Of a stretch of 64,000 nt of DNA, positions 8,684 to 17,428 are shown one piece after another. The DNA is taken from assembly GCF_003002815.1 (NCBI RefSeq), contig NZ_PVTF01000026.1, positions 33,881 through 97,880 on the forward strand, read 5' to 3'. The notes under the pieces are model-generated. The model was given only the letters and a program-made list of their open reading frames with translations, was not told where the DNA came from and searched no databases. Positions within the stretch are counted from its first letter, which is position 1. Every line of letters begins with the position of its first letter. Source of the DNA: Umezawaea tangerina. Its GTDB lineage: Bacteria; Actinomycetota; Actinomycetes; Mycobacteriales; Pseudonocardiaceae. The position numbers and the translations under genes were made by a program.

Positions 8684-9913
8684 TCAGGTCCGCGCGTCCC
8701 AGGCGACGGGGAGCGAGCGCACCCCGTACACGAGGGTGTTGTCCTTGAACTTGAGGTCCTCGAACGGCACCGCGAGGCGCAGCGTCGGGATGCGGGTGAA
8801 CAGCGTGCTGAACACCTGCTGCAGCTCGACGCGGGCCAGCTGCTGGCCGAGGCACTGGTGGGCGCCGTAGCCGAACGCCAGGTGCGCGGACGCCTTGCGC
8901 TTGAGGTCGAGCGAGTCGGCGTCGGGGAACACCGACGTGTCCCGGTTGCCCGACGCCAGCGACGTGACCAGCCACTCGCCCGCGCGCAGGGTCTCGTCGC
9001 CGAGCGGGATGTCCTCGGTGATCGCGCGGAACAGGCCGAACTGCACGACCGACAGGTAGCGCAGCATCTCCTCGACCGCCGACGGCACCAGGTCCGGGTT
9101 CGCGCGCAGCTCTTCGAGCTGGTCGGGGTTGCGCAGCAGCGCCACGGTGCTCAGCGCGATCATGTTCGCCGTCGTCTCATGCCCGGCGACCAGCAGCGAC
9201 AGCGCGAGGACGACCAGCTCCTGCACGCTCAGCGGCTGCCCGGACTCGTTGGCGCGGGTGATGAGCCGCGAGATCAGGTCGTCGGTCGGCGCCTGCATCT
9301 TCGACACGACCAGCTGCGCCACGAACTGTTGGATCTCGCCGTTCGCCTGCGCCGAGACCTCCGGCGCCACGTCGACCGAGGTCAGGATCGCGCTCTGCCG
9401 CTGGAACTGGTCGCGGTCCTCGTAGGCGACGCCGAGCAGCTCGCAGATCACCAGCGAGGGGATGGGCAGCGCGAAGTCGCGGACCAGGTCGGCCGGTTCG
9501 TCGCTCGCCAGCATCGCGTCGATGTGGTCGTCGATCAGCTGCTGGATGTAGGGCCGCAGCGCCTGGATGCGCTTGACGGTGAACTCCGAGGTCAGCAGGC
9601 GGCGCAGCCGCGAGTGCGCCTCGCCGTCGCTCTGGATGATCGACCCCGGCGTGCCCGCCTGGGTCAGGTCGACCTCGCTGTTGGCGTGCCCCATCACCGG
9701 CACGGCCGAGCTCAGGCCGGGGCTCGACAGCACCGTCCGCACGTCGTCGTACCGCGTCACCAACCACGCGTCGATGCCCGCGGGGCACTCGACCCGCGCG
9801 ATCGGGTCCTTCTCGCGGAGCTCGGTGTACCCGACGGCCGGGTCGAAGGGACACCCCTCCGCCCGCGTCGTCGGGAACGATCCGCTCGTGGGCTTGCTCG
9901 GAGCCTCGGTCAT
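8684..9913 (-). CDS. Cytochrome P450 monooxygenase
   Basis: Soluble bacterial P450 of 409 residues. The I-helix oxygen-activation motif AGHETTANMIALS lies near residue 245, the K-helix EEMLR motif follows, and the haem-binding loop FGYGAHQCLGQQLARVEL places the thiolate Cys at about residue 353. It resembles CYP105/107-type actinomycete hydroxylases in motif pattern; the substrate is not predictable. It is the first gene of a P450-ferredoxin-reductase operon and is read divergently from a TetR regulator, with operator-like palindromes in between. Confidence 0.94.
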   Translation of the reverse strand: MTEAPSKPTSGSFPTTRAEGCPFDPAVGYTELREKDPIARVECPAGIDAWLVTRYDDVRTVLSSPGLSSAVPVMGHANSEVDLTQAGTPGSIIQSDGEAHSRLRRLLTSEFTVKRIQALRPYIQQLIDDHIDAMLASDEPADLVRDFALPIPSLVICELLGVAYEDRDQFQRQSAILTSVDVAPEVSAQANGEIQQFVAQLVVSKMQAPTDDLISRLITRANESGQPLSVQELVVLALSLLVAGHETTANMIALSTVALLRNPDQLEELRANPDLVPSAVEEMLRYLSVVQFGLFRAITEDIPLGDETLRAGEWLVTSLASGNRDTSVFPDADSLDLKRKASAHLAFGYGAHQCLGQQLARVELQQVFSTLFTRIPTLRLAVPFEDLKFKDNTLVYGVRSLPVAWDART

Positions 9914-9939
9914 GGGTACCCCTCGTGGTGGGAAAAAAT

Positions 9940-9975
9940 GTGGCAGTCACTGCCACGACCTCTACACTGCCAGTG
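9940..9975. promoter_or_regulatory. Putative TetR operator pair in the P450/TetR divergent promoter
   Basis: A perfect 17-bp palindrome GTGGCAGTCACTGCCAC (9940-9956) is followed 22 bp centre-to-centre by a second, shorter one with the same core, CACTGCCAGTG (9965-9975). A third inverted repeat, GTGATG-GCGA-CATCAC, overlaps the end (9973-9988). The placement between two divergent genes, one a TetR protein, fits an autoregulatory operator; TACACT (9963-9968) may be a -10 element. Binding is inferred. Confidence 0.72.
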
Positions 9976-10071
9976 ATGGCGACATCACGGCAAGTGGCCC
10001 ACGTCATCACCGGAAAGCGCCAGGTAGCGGTGCTAGCCTCGCTGCCCGCGCCCGTTCCCGAGGAGGTGACG

Positions 10072-10665
10072 ATGGGGCTCCGCGAGCTCAAGATGGCCAG
10101 GACCAGACGTCTGATCTCCGACAAGGCGTTCGAGCTGTTCGCCTGCAACGGCTACCACCGCACCACCATCGAGCAGATCGCCGCCGCCGCCGAGGTCGGC
10201 CCCCGCACCCTCTACCGCTACTTCCCCACCAAGGAGACGCTGGTCATCGAGTTCGTCCAAACCAGCCTCTTCGACGCCCTCTCAGACCTCCACGCCACCC
10301 CCGCCCCACTCCCCGTCGCCCTCAACACCGTCATCGCCAACGTCCTCCGCGTCATGTCCACCGACCCCGCCCGCGTCATGGCCGTCTACGAGCTAGCCGG
10401 CACCAACGCCTCGGTCCGCGCCCAACTCGCCGACGTCCTCTGGCAATGGCGCGACAACCTCGCCCACGAGGTCGAACAACTCCTCGACCCCCCACCCTGC
10501 CGCATGACCGCCGCCCTCACCGCCGCCTTCGCCATCAACATCATCGAAACAGTCGTCCTCGCCTGGGTCGAAAGCCGCGGCCAAGCCGACATGCACACCC
10601 TCGCCAACCACGCCATGACCCTCCTCCGCAACGGCAACATCCCCGTCCCAACCGAAGGCCAATAG
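10072..10665 (+). CDS. TetR/AcrR-family transcriptional regulator
   Basis: One-component repressor of 197 residues. The N-terminal DNA-binding domain shows the TetR pattern RRLISDKAFELFACNGYHRTT, then IEQIAAAAEVGPRTLYRYF with the recognition helix and the conserved YRYFPTKE turn. The C-terminal ligand domain is less conserved and includes the MftR-like RVMAVYELAGTNASVR. The start was placed at the ATG after a GAGGAGGTGACG ribosome site; the frame is open further upstream but that part overlaps the palindromic promoter. It probably represses both itself and the divergent P450 operon until a substrate-like ligand binds. Confidence 0.9.
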   Translation: MGLRELKMARTRRLISDKAFELFACNGYHRTTIEQIAAAAEVGPRTLYRYFPTKETLVIEFVQTSLFDALSDLHATPAPLPVALNTVIANVLRVMSTDPARVMAVYELAGTNASVRAQLADVLWQWRDNLAHEVEQLLDPPPCRMTAALTAAFAINIIETVVLAWVESRGQADMHTLANHAMTLLRNGNIPVPTEGQ

Positions 10666-10715
10666 CCACCCACCGCCGCCCATCGATGCGAAGCGAGCAC
10701 CCACCCCACCCCGTT

Positions 10716-10840
10716 GGGCGCAGCCCGCCAGCGCGCATCCGGCGCGGAGCGCCTGGGGCCTTGTCGGCGCCAGCCGATGCCTTGTCCGACGCGTAGCGAG
10801 GATGCTTGAGTCAGGCGGAGCCTGATGCTGGCGAAGCCAG
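10716..10840. repeat. Array of short hairpins with triloops (REP-like)
   Basis: Several compact inverted repeats follow one another: GGGC-GCA-GCCC (10716), GGCGC-GGA-GCGCC (10741), TCGGC-GCCA-GCCGA (10764), CGC-GTA-GCG (10790), TCAGGC-GGA-GCCTGA (10811) and CTGGC-GAA-GCCAG (10828). Nearly all have a G-N-A triloop although the stems differ, so the shared element is the structure and loop rather than the sequence. They lie between two convergent genes and precede a long perfect hairpin. Confidence 0.6.
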
Positions 10841-10874
10841 ACTTCCCCTCTGCCCCCGATCCACAGCGCCCTCC

Positions 10875-10929
10875 TGCCCGATCTTCGTTGTCAAGACAGC
10901 TTCATCGTCTTGACAACGAAGATCGGGCA
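10875..10929. terminator. Perfect 23-bp inverted repeat, probable bidirectional terminator
   Basis: Arms at 10875-10897 and 10907-10929 are exact reverse complements over 23 bases, with a 9-nt loop (AGCTTCATC). The stem is less GC-rich than its surroundings (TCTTCGTTGTC core). It sits between the tetR gene and the convergent STAND gene and would fold identically in both transcripts. The length and perfection exceed a normal terminator. Confidence 0.65.
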
Positions 10930-11002
10930 TTGAGACAATCGCGCGCCGGGGGCTGGGCTTCCCCAGGAGTGAGAGGGCCGGAGCCGGACTTCGCTCCACC
11001 CC

Positions 11003-13123
11003 TCACCCCCCACTCAACACAACCCCATCCCTCTTCGCCCGCACAGCCACCACCTCCGGCGCCGACCTCTTCTCCAACACCCCGATCGCCGCCCCCCAAG
11101 CGTCCAACGCCCCCCTAACATCCCCCAGAGCAAGGCAGACATCCCCCAACCGGTCCCACGAGATCGCCGCCGTGTGCTGGTCCCCCAGCTCCCGGCACAG
11201 CCCGATGGCCCGAACCAGGTGCTCCACGGCAACCTCGTACCTCCCCAACCGGAAGTTGATGTACCCCAGGCTGTCTTCGGTGTCCGCCAGCCCCGCCAGG
11301 TGCCCCAGCTCCGTGAACAGCTCCAGCGCCGCCTCGCAGTACCCCAGCCCTTCCTCGTGCTGCTCCGCCAACGCCAGCTCCCACCCCAGCTGGTCCAGCG
11401 CCCGCGCTTCCCCTGGCCTGTTCCCCACCTGCCGGAACAGGTCGAGCGACTCCGCCGCGTGGTCCACCGCGTCCGAGTACCGCTCCTGGAGTTCCCGCAC
11501 CCAGCTGAACACGATGTGGGTGCGGGCTTTCCCGATCGCGCTGCCCAGTTCCTCGTACAGCGCGAGGGCCCGTTCCAGGTGCACCGCCGCCACGTCCGGC
11601 ATCCCCAGTCGGATCGCCGCGCGGCTGGCCAACCGGCGCGCCCTGGCTTCGGCCGCCTTCTCCCCGGACTCCTCGGCCGCCGACGCCGCCGCGGTCTGGG
11701 TGCTGAGCCAGTCCCGCCAGTGCCCTTTGCGCTCCAGGTACGTCGTCATGCTCCAGGCCAGCTGCCACAGGTGGGAGTGCAGGCCGTACCGGCCTGCCAC
11801 CTCGACCGCCGCCAACAGCGTGGCGTGCTCCGTCGTGAACCACCGGAACGCCTGCTGCTCGTCGTCGACCGCGACGACCTGGATCCCGTCGGGCGGCTCG
11901 GGAACCGCGATGGGCGCGCGTTGCGGCGCGATGAGCCGGTCCGCGGCCAGGGCCGTGTGCAGGTAGTGGTCGAGCATCCGGCCTGCCGCGATCCTGTTGT
12001 CGGGTCCGGTCTCCACCGCGGTGGCGAGCTCGGCGGCGTAGCTGCGCAGCAGGTCGTGGAAGGAGTACCGGCGATCGGACTCCTCCAGCAGGTGCGCCTT
12101 GGTCAGCTCCGCCAGCAGCTGCTTCGCGCGCTTCACCGGTACGCCGGTCAACGCCGCGGCCGCTCCCGACCCGAACGTCGGGCCCGCGTGCGGGCCGAGC
12201 AGCCGGAACATGGCGGTCGCCTGCGGGCTCAAGGCGTTGCAGGACCAGGAGAACACGGCCCGGATGCCGGTGCGGTTGTCGCCGAGCTCCAGCGCGTCGA
12301 GCCGGTGCTCCTCGTCGCGGACCTCCTCCGCGAGCGCTTCCAGCGGCAGGTCGGGGTCCAGCGTGGCGCGGGCCGCGACGAGCACCAGCGCCAGCGGCAG
12401 CCGGACGCAGGTGTCGATCAGCTCCCGCACCGCCACACCGCTGTTCACCACCCGTTCCTCCCCGATCCGCGAGGCGATCAGCCGGATCGCGTCCCCGTCG
12501 CTCATCGGCCGCAACGCGATCGTCCGCGCCCCCTGCATGACGATCAGGTCGTGCATCCGGTCCCGGCTGGTCACCAGCACCCGGCTGCTCGCCGATCCCG
12601 GCAGCAGCAGGCCGACCTGGTCGGCGTCGCGGGCGTTGTCCAGCACCACGAGCACCCGGCGTTCGGCCAGCAGGCTGCGGTAGAGCGCGGCCTGGGCGTC
12701 CAGCGCCACCGGGATGTTGTCGGCCTGGACGCCGAACGCGTCGAGGAAACCGCGGATGGCCTCGCCCGGTACCACCGGTGGTCCGGTCGGGTCGAAGCCC
12801 CTGAGGTTGACGTAGAGCTGGCCGTCGGGGAACCGGTGCGCGGCCCGGTGCGCCCAGTGCACCGCCAGCGTGGTCTTGCCCGCGCCCGCCGTCGCGCTGA
12901 TCACCTGGACGGGGGCGGCCTCGTCGTCCAGCGCGGCGTCGAGCAGCTCCAGCTCGGCCTTGCGGCCGACGAACGGCGCGACGGTGGCGGGGAGCTGGTG
13001 CGGCAGCACGTGGACCGGGCGCGGGAGGTTGACGTTCACGTCGCCGCTGACCACACCGGCCTGCACCACGTGGCCGGTGTGGCCGCTGACGACGTTGCGG
13101 GTGGGGTCGGCCTCGCCGGTCAT
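11003..13123 (-). CDS. NB-ARC/TPR STAND-family protein (AfsR-like without the SARP domain)
   Basis: Signal-transduction ATPase with numerous domains. After a ~60-residue N-terminal part with DVNVNLPRPVHVLPHQLP comes an NB-ARC domain: the P-loop SATAGAGKTT near residue 80, Walker B VLVVLDNARDADQV, and LVTSRDRM. The C-terminal ~300 residues are TPR repeats, visible as periodic ALELFTELGHLAGLA and GLCRELGDQHTAA units. It lacks the DNA-binding and BTAD domains of full AfsR/SARP proteins, so it likely works through protein contacts. A GNAT gene begins 15 bases upstream and is probably co-transcribed. Role unknown. 706 aa. Confidence 0.88.
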   Translation of the reverse strand: MTGEADPTRNVVSGHTGHVVQAGVVSGDVNVNLPRPVHVLPHQLPATVAPFVGRKAELELLDAALDDEAAPVQVISATAGAGKTTLAVHWAHRAAHRFPDGQLYVNLRGFDPTGPPVVPGEAIRGFLDAFGVQADNIPVALDAQAALYRSLLAERRVLVVLDNARDADQVGLLLPGSASSRVLVTSRDRMHDLIVMQGARTIALRPMSDGDAIRLIASRIGEERVVNSGVAVRELIDTCVRLPLALVLVAARATLDPDLPLEALAEEVRDEEHRLDALELGDNRTGIRAVFSWSCNALSPQATAMFRLLGPHAGPTFGSGAAAALTGVPVKRAKQLLAELTKAHLLEESDRRYSFHDLLRSYAAELATAVETGPDNRIAAGRMLDHYLHTALAADRLIAPQRAPIAVPEPPDGIQVVAVDDEQQAFRWFTTEHATLLAAVEVAGRYGLHSHLWQLAWSMTTYLERKGHWRDWLSTQTAAASAAEESGEKAAEARARRLASRAAIRLGMPDVAAVHLERALALYEELGSAIGKARTHIVFSWVRELQERYSDAVDHAAESLDLFRQVGNRPGEARALDQLGWELALAEQHEEGLGYCEAALELFTELGHLAGLADTEDSLGYINFRLGRYEVAVEHLVRAIGLCRELGDQHTAAISWDRLGDVCLALGDVRGALDAWGAAIGVLEKRSAPEVVAVRAKRDGVVLSGG

Positions 13124-13138
13124 CCGGGCCGACCGCCG

Positions 13139-13816
13139 TCACCGCGTTGTTCGGGGACCGTCACGGGATATTCGCCCTACCATTTCCTCGAGGTGGCCCT
13201 CCACCGCCGCGTGCGCGTAGTAACCGCGGAAGAGATCGGTCAGCAGGCGTTCGACCTGGTCGGCGTCGAGCTCGGGGTTGTCCCTGACCCCGCGCCACAG
13301 CACGATCATCGGCACTCGCGCGCCCGGCACGGCGAGATCGGGCATGGAGTAGTCGGTCAGCAGGCTCGCGGGACGGGCGCCCCACCGCTCGTAGAACCCG
13401 ATCCGCCTGGTGAGCATCGGGTCGTTCCCAGGGGTCCGGGCGGGGTCCTCCACCTCGAGCGCGACCCCCTGGACCGAGGGCTCGGAGTCGAGGTCGTCGA
13501 CGATCGCCGCGAGCAGCGCGGCACCCGCCCCGCTGCCGCGGACCTCCGGTGCCACGGCCAGGTACTCGAGGTAGGCGACCCGCGCGGTGGGCAGGTGCAG
13601 GGCGGTGGCGAACCCGACCAGCCCTTCGTCGGGCAGGTGCGCGGTCCACAGCCAGGTGCTGTCGCGGCGGGAGACCGTGTCGTGCTCGCTCCGCTCGTTC
13701 GGCGGGAACGCCTCCTCCCAGATCTCCCTGATCCGCTGGTGGTCCGGCGGTGCGACGGCGGACCACTCCTGCCGCCGCACCGACGCCCGTGCCGGGCGTC
13801 CCGCATCTGCCGTCAT
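13139..13816 (-). CDS. GNAT-family N-acetyltransferase
   Basis: Acetyl-CoA-dependent acyltransferase fold of 225 residues. The acetyl-CoA-binding motif A is seen in YLEYLAVAPEVRGSGAGAAL near residues 95-115 (R-x-x-G-x-G/A), followed by the motif B region VALEVEDPA and FYERWGARP. The start is the ATG with AAGGAC upstream; the longer frame adds a low-complexity extension with no support. It is upstream of the NB-ARC/TPR gene with a 15-base gap. The substrate is unknown. Confidence 0.83.
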   Translation of the reverse strand: MTADAGRPARASVRRQEWSAVAPPDHQRIREIWEEAFPPNERSEHDTVSRRDSTWLWTAHLPDEGLVGFATALHLPTARVAYLEYLAVAPEVRGSGAGAALLAAIVDDLDSEPSVQGVALEVEDPARTPGNDPMLTRRIGFYERWGARPASLLTDYSMPDLAVPGARVPMIVLWRGVRDNPELDADQVERLLTDLFRGYYAHAAVEGHLEEMVGRISRDGPRTTR

Positions 13817-14060
13817 GGTTGTCCTTGGCCCCTCATCGCCGAAACGTGACCCCGACCGAAGCTCGGAACTGCCCGCGGACGCGTGGATCGCGCCCTGCGA
13901 ACGCATGGATCATCGGTTCCGCCGCGCGCCCGCGTTTCACCCGTTCTCCGGAACCACTCGAAAGGGGGCGCACGGCGTTCCCGTGCCGCGGACCGCGGCC
14001 GCCGATCATGCTGTGCAGACAGTCGTCACGAAGCCGGGCGCGCGCAACGCACTTGTGCGG

Positions 14061-16466
14061 TCACCGCCGGGCGGGCGGGGCGGTCATCGGGTCCTCCGGC
14101 CAGCGGTGCTTGGGGTACCGGCCGCGCAGCTCGGAGCGCACCCGCGGGTAGCCGGTCCGCCAGAACGACTCCAGGTCACCGGTCACGGCGGTGGCCCGGC
14201 CCGCGGGGGAGAGCAGGTGCAGCACCACGGGCACGCGCCCGTCGGCGATGTGCGGCGTCCCGGTCCACCCGAACACCTCCTGCACCTTCACCAGCAGCGC
14301 CGGGTTCGCCCCGCTGTAGTCGATCCGGATCCGCGACCCCGACGGCACCTCCAGCCGGTCCGGCGCCAGCTCGTCCAACCGCCCGGCCGCGGGCCAGGGC
14401 AGCTGCTGCCGCAACACCTTCTCCGCGTCGATCTTCGCGAGGTCGGCCCGTCGGCGGGCGCCGCCGAGCCACCCGTCGACCCCGGTGAGCAGCACCTCGT
14501 CGGTCACGTCCGGCCACGGGTCGCCCAGCACGCGGTGCAGGAACTCCAACCGCTCGCGCAACCGGGTGGCGTCGGCGTGCCACCGCAGCAGCCCCAGCCC
14601 CTCGGAGCGCAGCCCGGCGACGAGCGCGTCGCGCACCGCGGCGGCCGGGGGATCGCGCAACGGCTTGCTGGACAAGACGATCGCGCCGAGCCGCCGGACC
14701 CGGTCGGCCACCACGTCGCGGTCCCAGCGCACCTCGTCCACAGTGGACACCAGTGCCGGAGCCGCTTGCACGGCAAGGGCTTCGTCCACCCGTGCGGCCA
14801 ACCGGACCCGGCCGTGGCTGCGTCCCGGCTCGCGGTCGGCGACGGCGACCGCCAACCACTCGGCGTCGCCGAGACCGCTACCGGGCGGGAGTTCCACCGC
14901 CGTCCCGCCCGCCATCAGGTACACCCCGGCACCGCCGGACCGCCGCCGCGCCAACCGTTCCGGGTGCGCCAGCGCCACCACCAGCGCCGGGTCGTCGTGC
15001 CCACGTCCGGTCACCAGCTCGGCCAGCCGTTTCGCCTCGCGCGACCACCGCCGCGACCGGTCGGTGTGCCCGGACCGCAGGTCCCGCAACGCGGTCGACA
15101 GCTCCGCGCTGTCGGTCAGCGCGTCGTCGTCCAGCAGCGCCACCACCTCGGCTGCCGTGCGCGCGCCCACCTCGACCGCCCCGTCCAGCAACGCGCGCGC
15201 CAGCCGGGGGTGCAGCCCGAGGTCGGACATCCGCCTGCCGCGGTCGGTCGCGCGGCCGTCGGAGTCCAGCGCCCCCAACGCGCGCAGCACCGTCCGCCCG
15301 ACCTCCAGCGCACCGGCGGGCGGCGCGTCCCACCAGTTCAGCGCGCTGCCGTCGGGTGTGCCCCAGCAGGCCAGCTCCAACGCCAGCCTGGTCAGGTCCG
15401 CGGTCTTGATCTCCGGCTCCGGGTAGCGCGGCAACGTGCTGTGCTCGTGCTCCGGCCAGCACCGGTACACCCGGCCGGGCGCCTCGCGTCCGGCGCGACC
15501 GGCCCGCTGGTCGGCCACCGCCATCGACACCCGCACGGTCGCCAGCCCCGACAGCCCGCGCCGGTGGTCCACCCGCGGCACGCGCGCGAGCCCCGAGTCC
15601 ACCACCGCGCGCACACCGGGCACGGTGAGGCTCGACTCCGCGATCGCCGTCGACAGCACGACCCGCCGCCGCGCGCCCGGCCGCAGCGCCGCGTCCTGCG
15701 TGCCCGCGGACAGCCGCCCGTGCAACGTCAGCACGTCCACGTCCGGCATCGTCAGCAACGCCGCCGTGCGTCGGATCTCCGCCGCACCGGGCAGGAACAC
15801 GAGCACGTCACCGTCCCCTTCGGACAGTGCCCGCCGGGTCGCGCGGGCCACGCAGCCCTCGATCCGCTCCTGGCGCGCCGGTGCGACGTGCTCCGTCGTC
15901 GTCGGGAACGTCCTGGCCTCGGCGCGCAGCACCGGCGCGTCGCCGAGCAGCCCGGCCAACCGGTCCGCGGCGACGGTCGCGGACGTGGCCAGCAGCCGCA
16001 GGTCCGGCCGCAGCCCGGCGCGCGCGTCCAGCAGCAGCGCGAGCAGCAGGTCCGCGTCCAGGTGCCGCTCGTGGCACTCGTCGAGCAGCACCGTCCCCAC
16101 GCCCGCCAGCTCCGGGTCGGACTGGAGCCTGCGCACCAGCAGCCCCGACGTCACGACCTCGATCCGGGTGGCCTTCGACACCTTCCGGTCACCGCGCACC
16201 GAGTACCCGACGGTCCGCCCGACCGGTTCCCCCAGCAGCGACGCCATCCGCGCGGCGGCCGCGCGGGCCGCGATCCGCCGCGGCTCGGCCACGACCACCC
16301 GGCCCGCGTGCGCCTCGGCCAGCGCCAACGGCACCAGCGTCGTCTTGCCGGTACCCGGTGGCGCCACCAGCACCGCGCAGCCCCGCTCGGCGAGCGCGCC
16401 GACCACGTCGTCGAGCACGGCACGGACTGGGAGGTTCGGCAGTTCCACGGTGAGCCAGTGTGCCAA
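14061..16466 (-). CDS. hrpB: ATP-dependent RNA helicase HrpB
   Basis: DEAH-box type superfamily 2 helicase of 801 residues. Motif I is APPGTGKTTLVPL at residues 35-47, motif II LDECHERHLDADLLL (DECH variant of DEAH), motif III ATSATV, and motif VI QRAGRAGREAPG in the second RecA domain, followed by the helicase-associated domain and the HrpB-specific C-terminal domain with LLSPAGRATAVTGDLESFW. The terminal motif GRYPKHRWPEDP is characteristic. The start appears to be TTG. The gene is monocistronic in appearance; the physiological role of HrpB in actinomycetes is not settled. Confidence 0.93.
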   Translation of the reverse strand: MAHWLTVELPNLPVRAVLDDVVGALAERGCAVLVAPPGTGKTTLVPLALAEAHAGRVVVAEPRRIAARAAAARMASLLGEPVGRTVGYSVRGDRKVSKATRIEVVTSGLLVRRLQSDPELAGVGTVLLDECHERHLDADLLLALLLDARAGLRPDLRLLATSATVAADRLAGLLGDAPVLRAEARTFPTTTEHVAPARQERIEGCVARATRRALSEGDGDVLVFLPGAAEIRRTAALLTMPDVDVLTLHGRLSAGTQDAALRPGARRRVVLSTAIAESSLTVPGVRAVVDSGLARVPRVDHRRGLSGLATVRVSMAVADQRAGRAGREAPGRVYRCWPEHEHSTLPRYPEPEIKTADLTRLALELACWGTPDGSALNWWDAPPAGALEVGRTVLRALGALDSDGRATDRGRRMSDLGLHPRLARALLDGAVEVGARTAAEVVALLDDDALTDSAELSTALRDLRSGHTDRSRRWSREAKRLAELVTGRGHDDPALVVALAHPERLARRRSGGAGVYLMAGGTAVELPPGSGLGDAEWLAVAVADREPGRSHGRVRLAARVDEALAVQAAPALVSTVDEVRWDRDVVADRVRRLGAIVLSSKPLRDPPAAAVRDALVAGLRSEGLGLLRWHADATRLRERLEFLHRVLGDPWPDVTDEVLLTGVDGWLGGARRRADLAKIDAEKVLRQQLPWPAAGRLDELAPDRLEVPSGSRIRIDYSGANPALLVKVQEVFGWTGTPHIADGRVPVVLHLLSPAGRATAVTGDLESFWRTGYPRVRSELRGRYPKHRWPEDPMTAPPARR

Positions 16467-16548
16467 CCTGGCCGGAGGGGGGACGCGGCGTGCTCGACGG
16501 CGTGGCGCGGCGTGACCTGGAAGGGCCGCGACGTGTCACGCTGACCGG

Positions 16549-17370
16549 GTGGTTGACCCGCTGCACGACCCCGACGACCCCGACCTGCTCGACCCGTACC
16601 GAGCCCGTGAGCTGGCCGGACTCGTCGAGGCGGCACGGGTCGCCTCGGGCGCGGTCCGGTACGGCAAGATCGGGAAGGTCGGCTGCGCGACGGTCGTCGT
16701 CAACCGCGACAACCCGTTCCCGTCCGGCAACTTCGCCTGCGCGCTGGACGGGTCGTCGGCGGAGGTCGCGGGCACGCTGATGCGGCTGGAGCGGACGTTC
16801 GCCGACATCGGGCGCGCCGAGGCCGTGGTGTACGCCTCGCCGACGACCGTGGCCGAGATCGAGGGCATCGCGGACGACGCGGGCTGGTACGCCGTCGAGG
16901 AGTCGATGGCCGTCGTGCACCGCGGTCGGCCGGAACTCCCGGCACGGGTGCGACCCGCGCGGGACGTGGACCTGGAGCAGGTCGCGGTGCTCGTCGCGGA
17001 CGAGCTCGGGCTGCGGCTCAGCGGCCAGCGGCGGTTGGTGCGCCACCTCGGGCAGCGCTGGGACGACCCGCGCTGCGTGCAGCTGGTGGTCGACGACGGC
17101 GAGCGGGTCGTCGGGTTCGCGGGCGGGTTCACCGAACGCGGCGTCGGGCTGGTGGAGCAGGTCGTGGTGCTGCCCGCGCGACGGCGGCGGGGGATCGGCG
17201 TCGACCTGGTGTCGGGTGTGGTGGCCGCGTTGCGCGACGCCGGGGCGCTGCTGGTCGCTGCGCACGTGGACGAGGGCGGTGCGGGTGAGCGGTTCGCGGA
17301 GGCCTGCGGCTTCGGGTCCGGCTACCCCGTGACGGCCTACGTCCGCAGGGTCGACGAACTGCTGGATTGA
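16549..17370 (+). CDS. GNAT-family N-acetyltransferase
   Basis: A 273-residue protein with one clear GNAT domain in its second half: RPARDVDLEQVAVLVADELG begins the fold, and VEQVVVLPARRRRGIGVDLV is the acetyl-CoA pyrophosphate loop (R-x-x-x-G-I-G). The first half (GNFACALDGSSAEVAGT, FADIGRAEAVVY) resembles the degenerate first GNAT repeat found in two-domain acetyltransferases. Starts with GTG and is divergent from hrpB. Substrate unknown. Confidence 0.82.
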   Translation: MVDPLHDPDDPDLLDPYRARELAGLVEAARVASGAVRYGKIGKVGCATVVVNRDNPFPSGNFACALDGSSAEVAGTLMRLERTFADIGRAEAVVYASPTTVAEIEGIADDAGWYAVEESMAVVHRGRPELPARVRPARDVDLEQVAVLVADELGLRLSGQRRLVRHLGQRWDDPRCVQLVVDDGERVVGFAGGFTERGVGLVEQVVVLPARRRRGIGVDLVSGVVAALRDAGALLVAAHVDEGGAGERFAEACGFGSGYPVTAYVRRVDELLD

Positions 17371-17394
17371 GATCGGTGGCCAACCGGTTATATC

Positions 17395-17409
17395 TTTAGC
17401 ACAGCTAAA
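17395..17409. promoter_or_regulatory. Small operator-like palindrome before the MFS gene
   Basis: TTTAGC-ACA-GCTAAA is a perfect 6-bp inverted repeat beginning within a locally AT-rich TATATCTTTAGC stretch about 20-35 bases before the MFS start, where a -10 region would be. It is a candidate repressor site; no regulator gene is adjacent. Confidence 0.45.
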
Positions 17410-17428
17410 CGATGCTGGGAGGCCGTGA

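Noticed and set aside
7100..9976. 958-residue plus-strand open frame
   Set aside because: It lies antisense to the ferredoxin reductase, ferredoxin and P450 genes, which have full motifs; the long frame is a by-product of GC-rich codon use.
11174..16544. Very long plus-strand frames of 891 and 985 residues
   Set aside because: Antisense to the NB-ARC/TPR, GNAT and HrpB genes; composition is Arg/Pro/Gln-rich without domain motifs.
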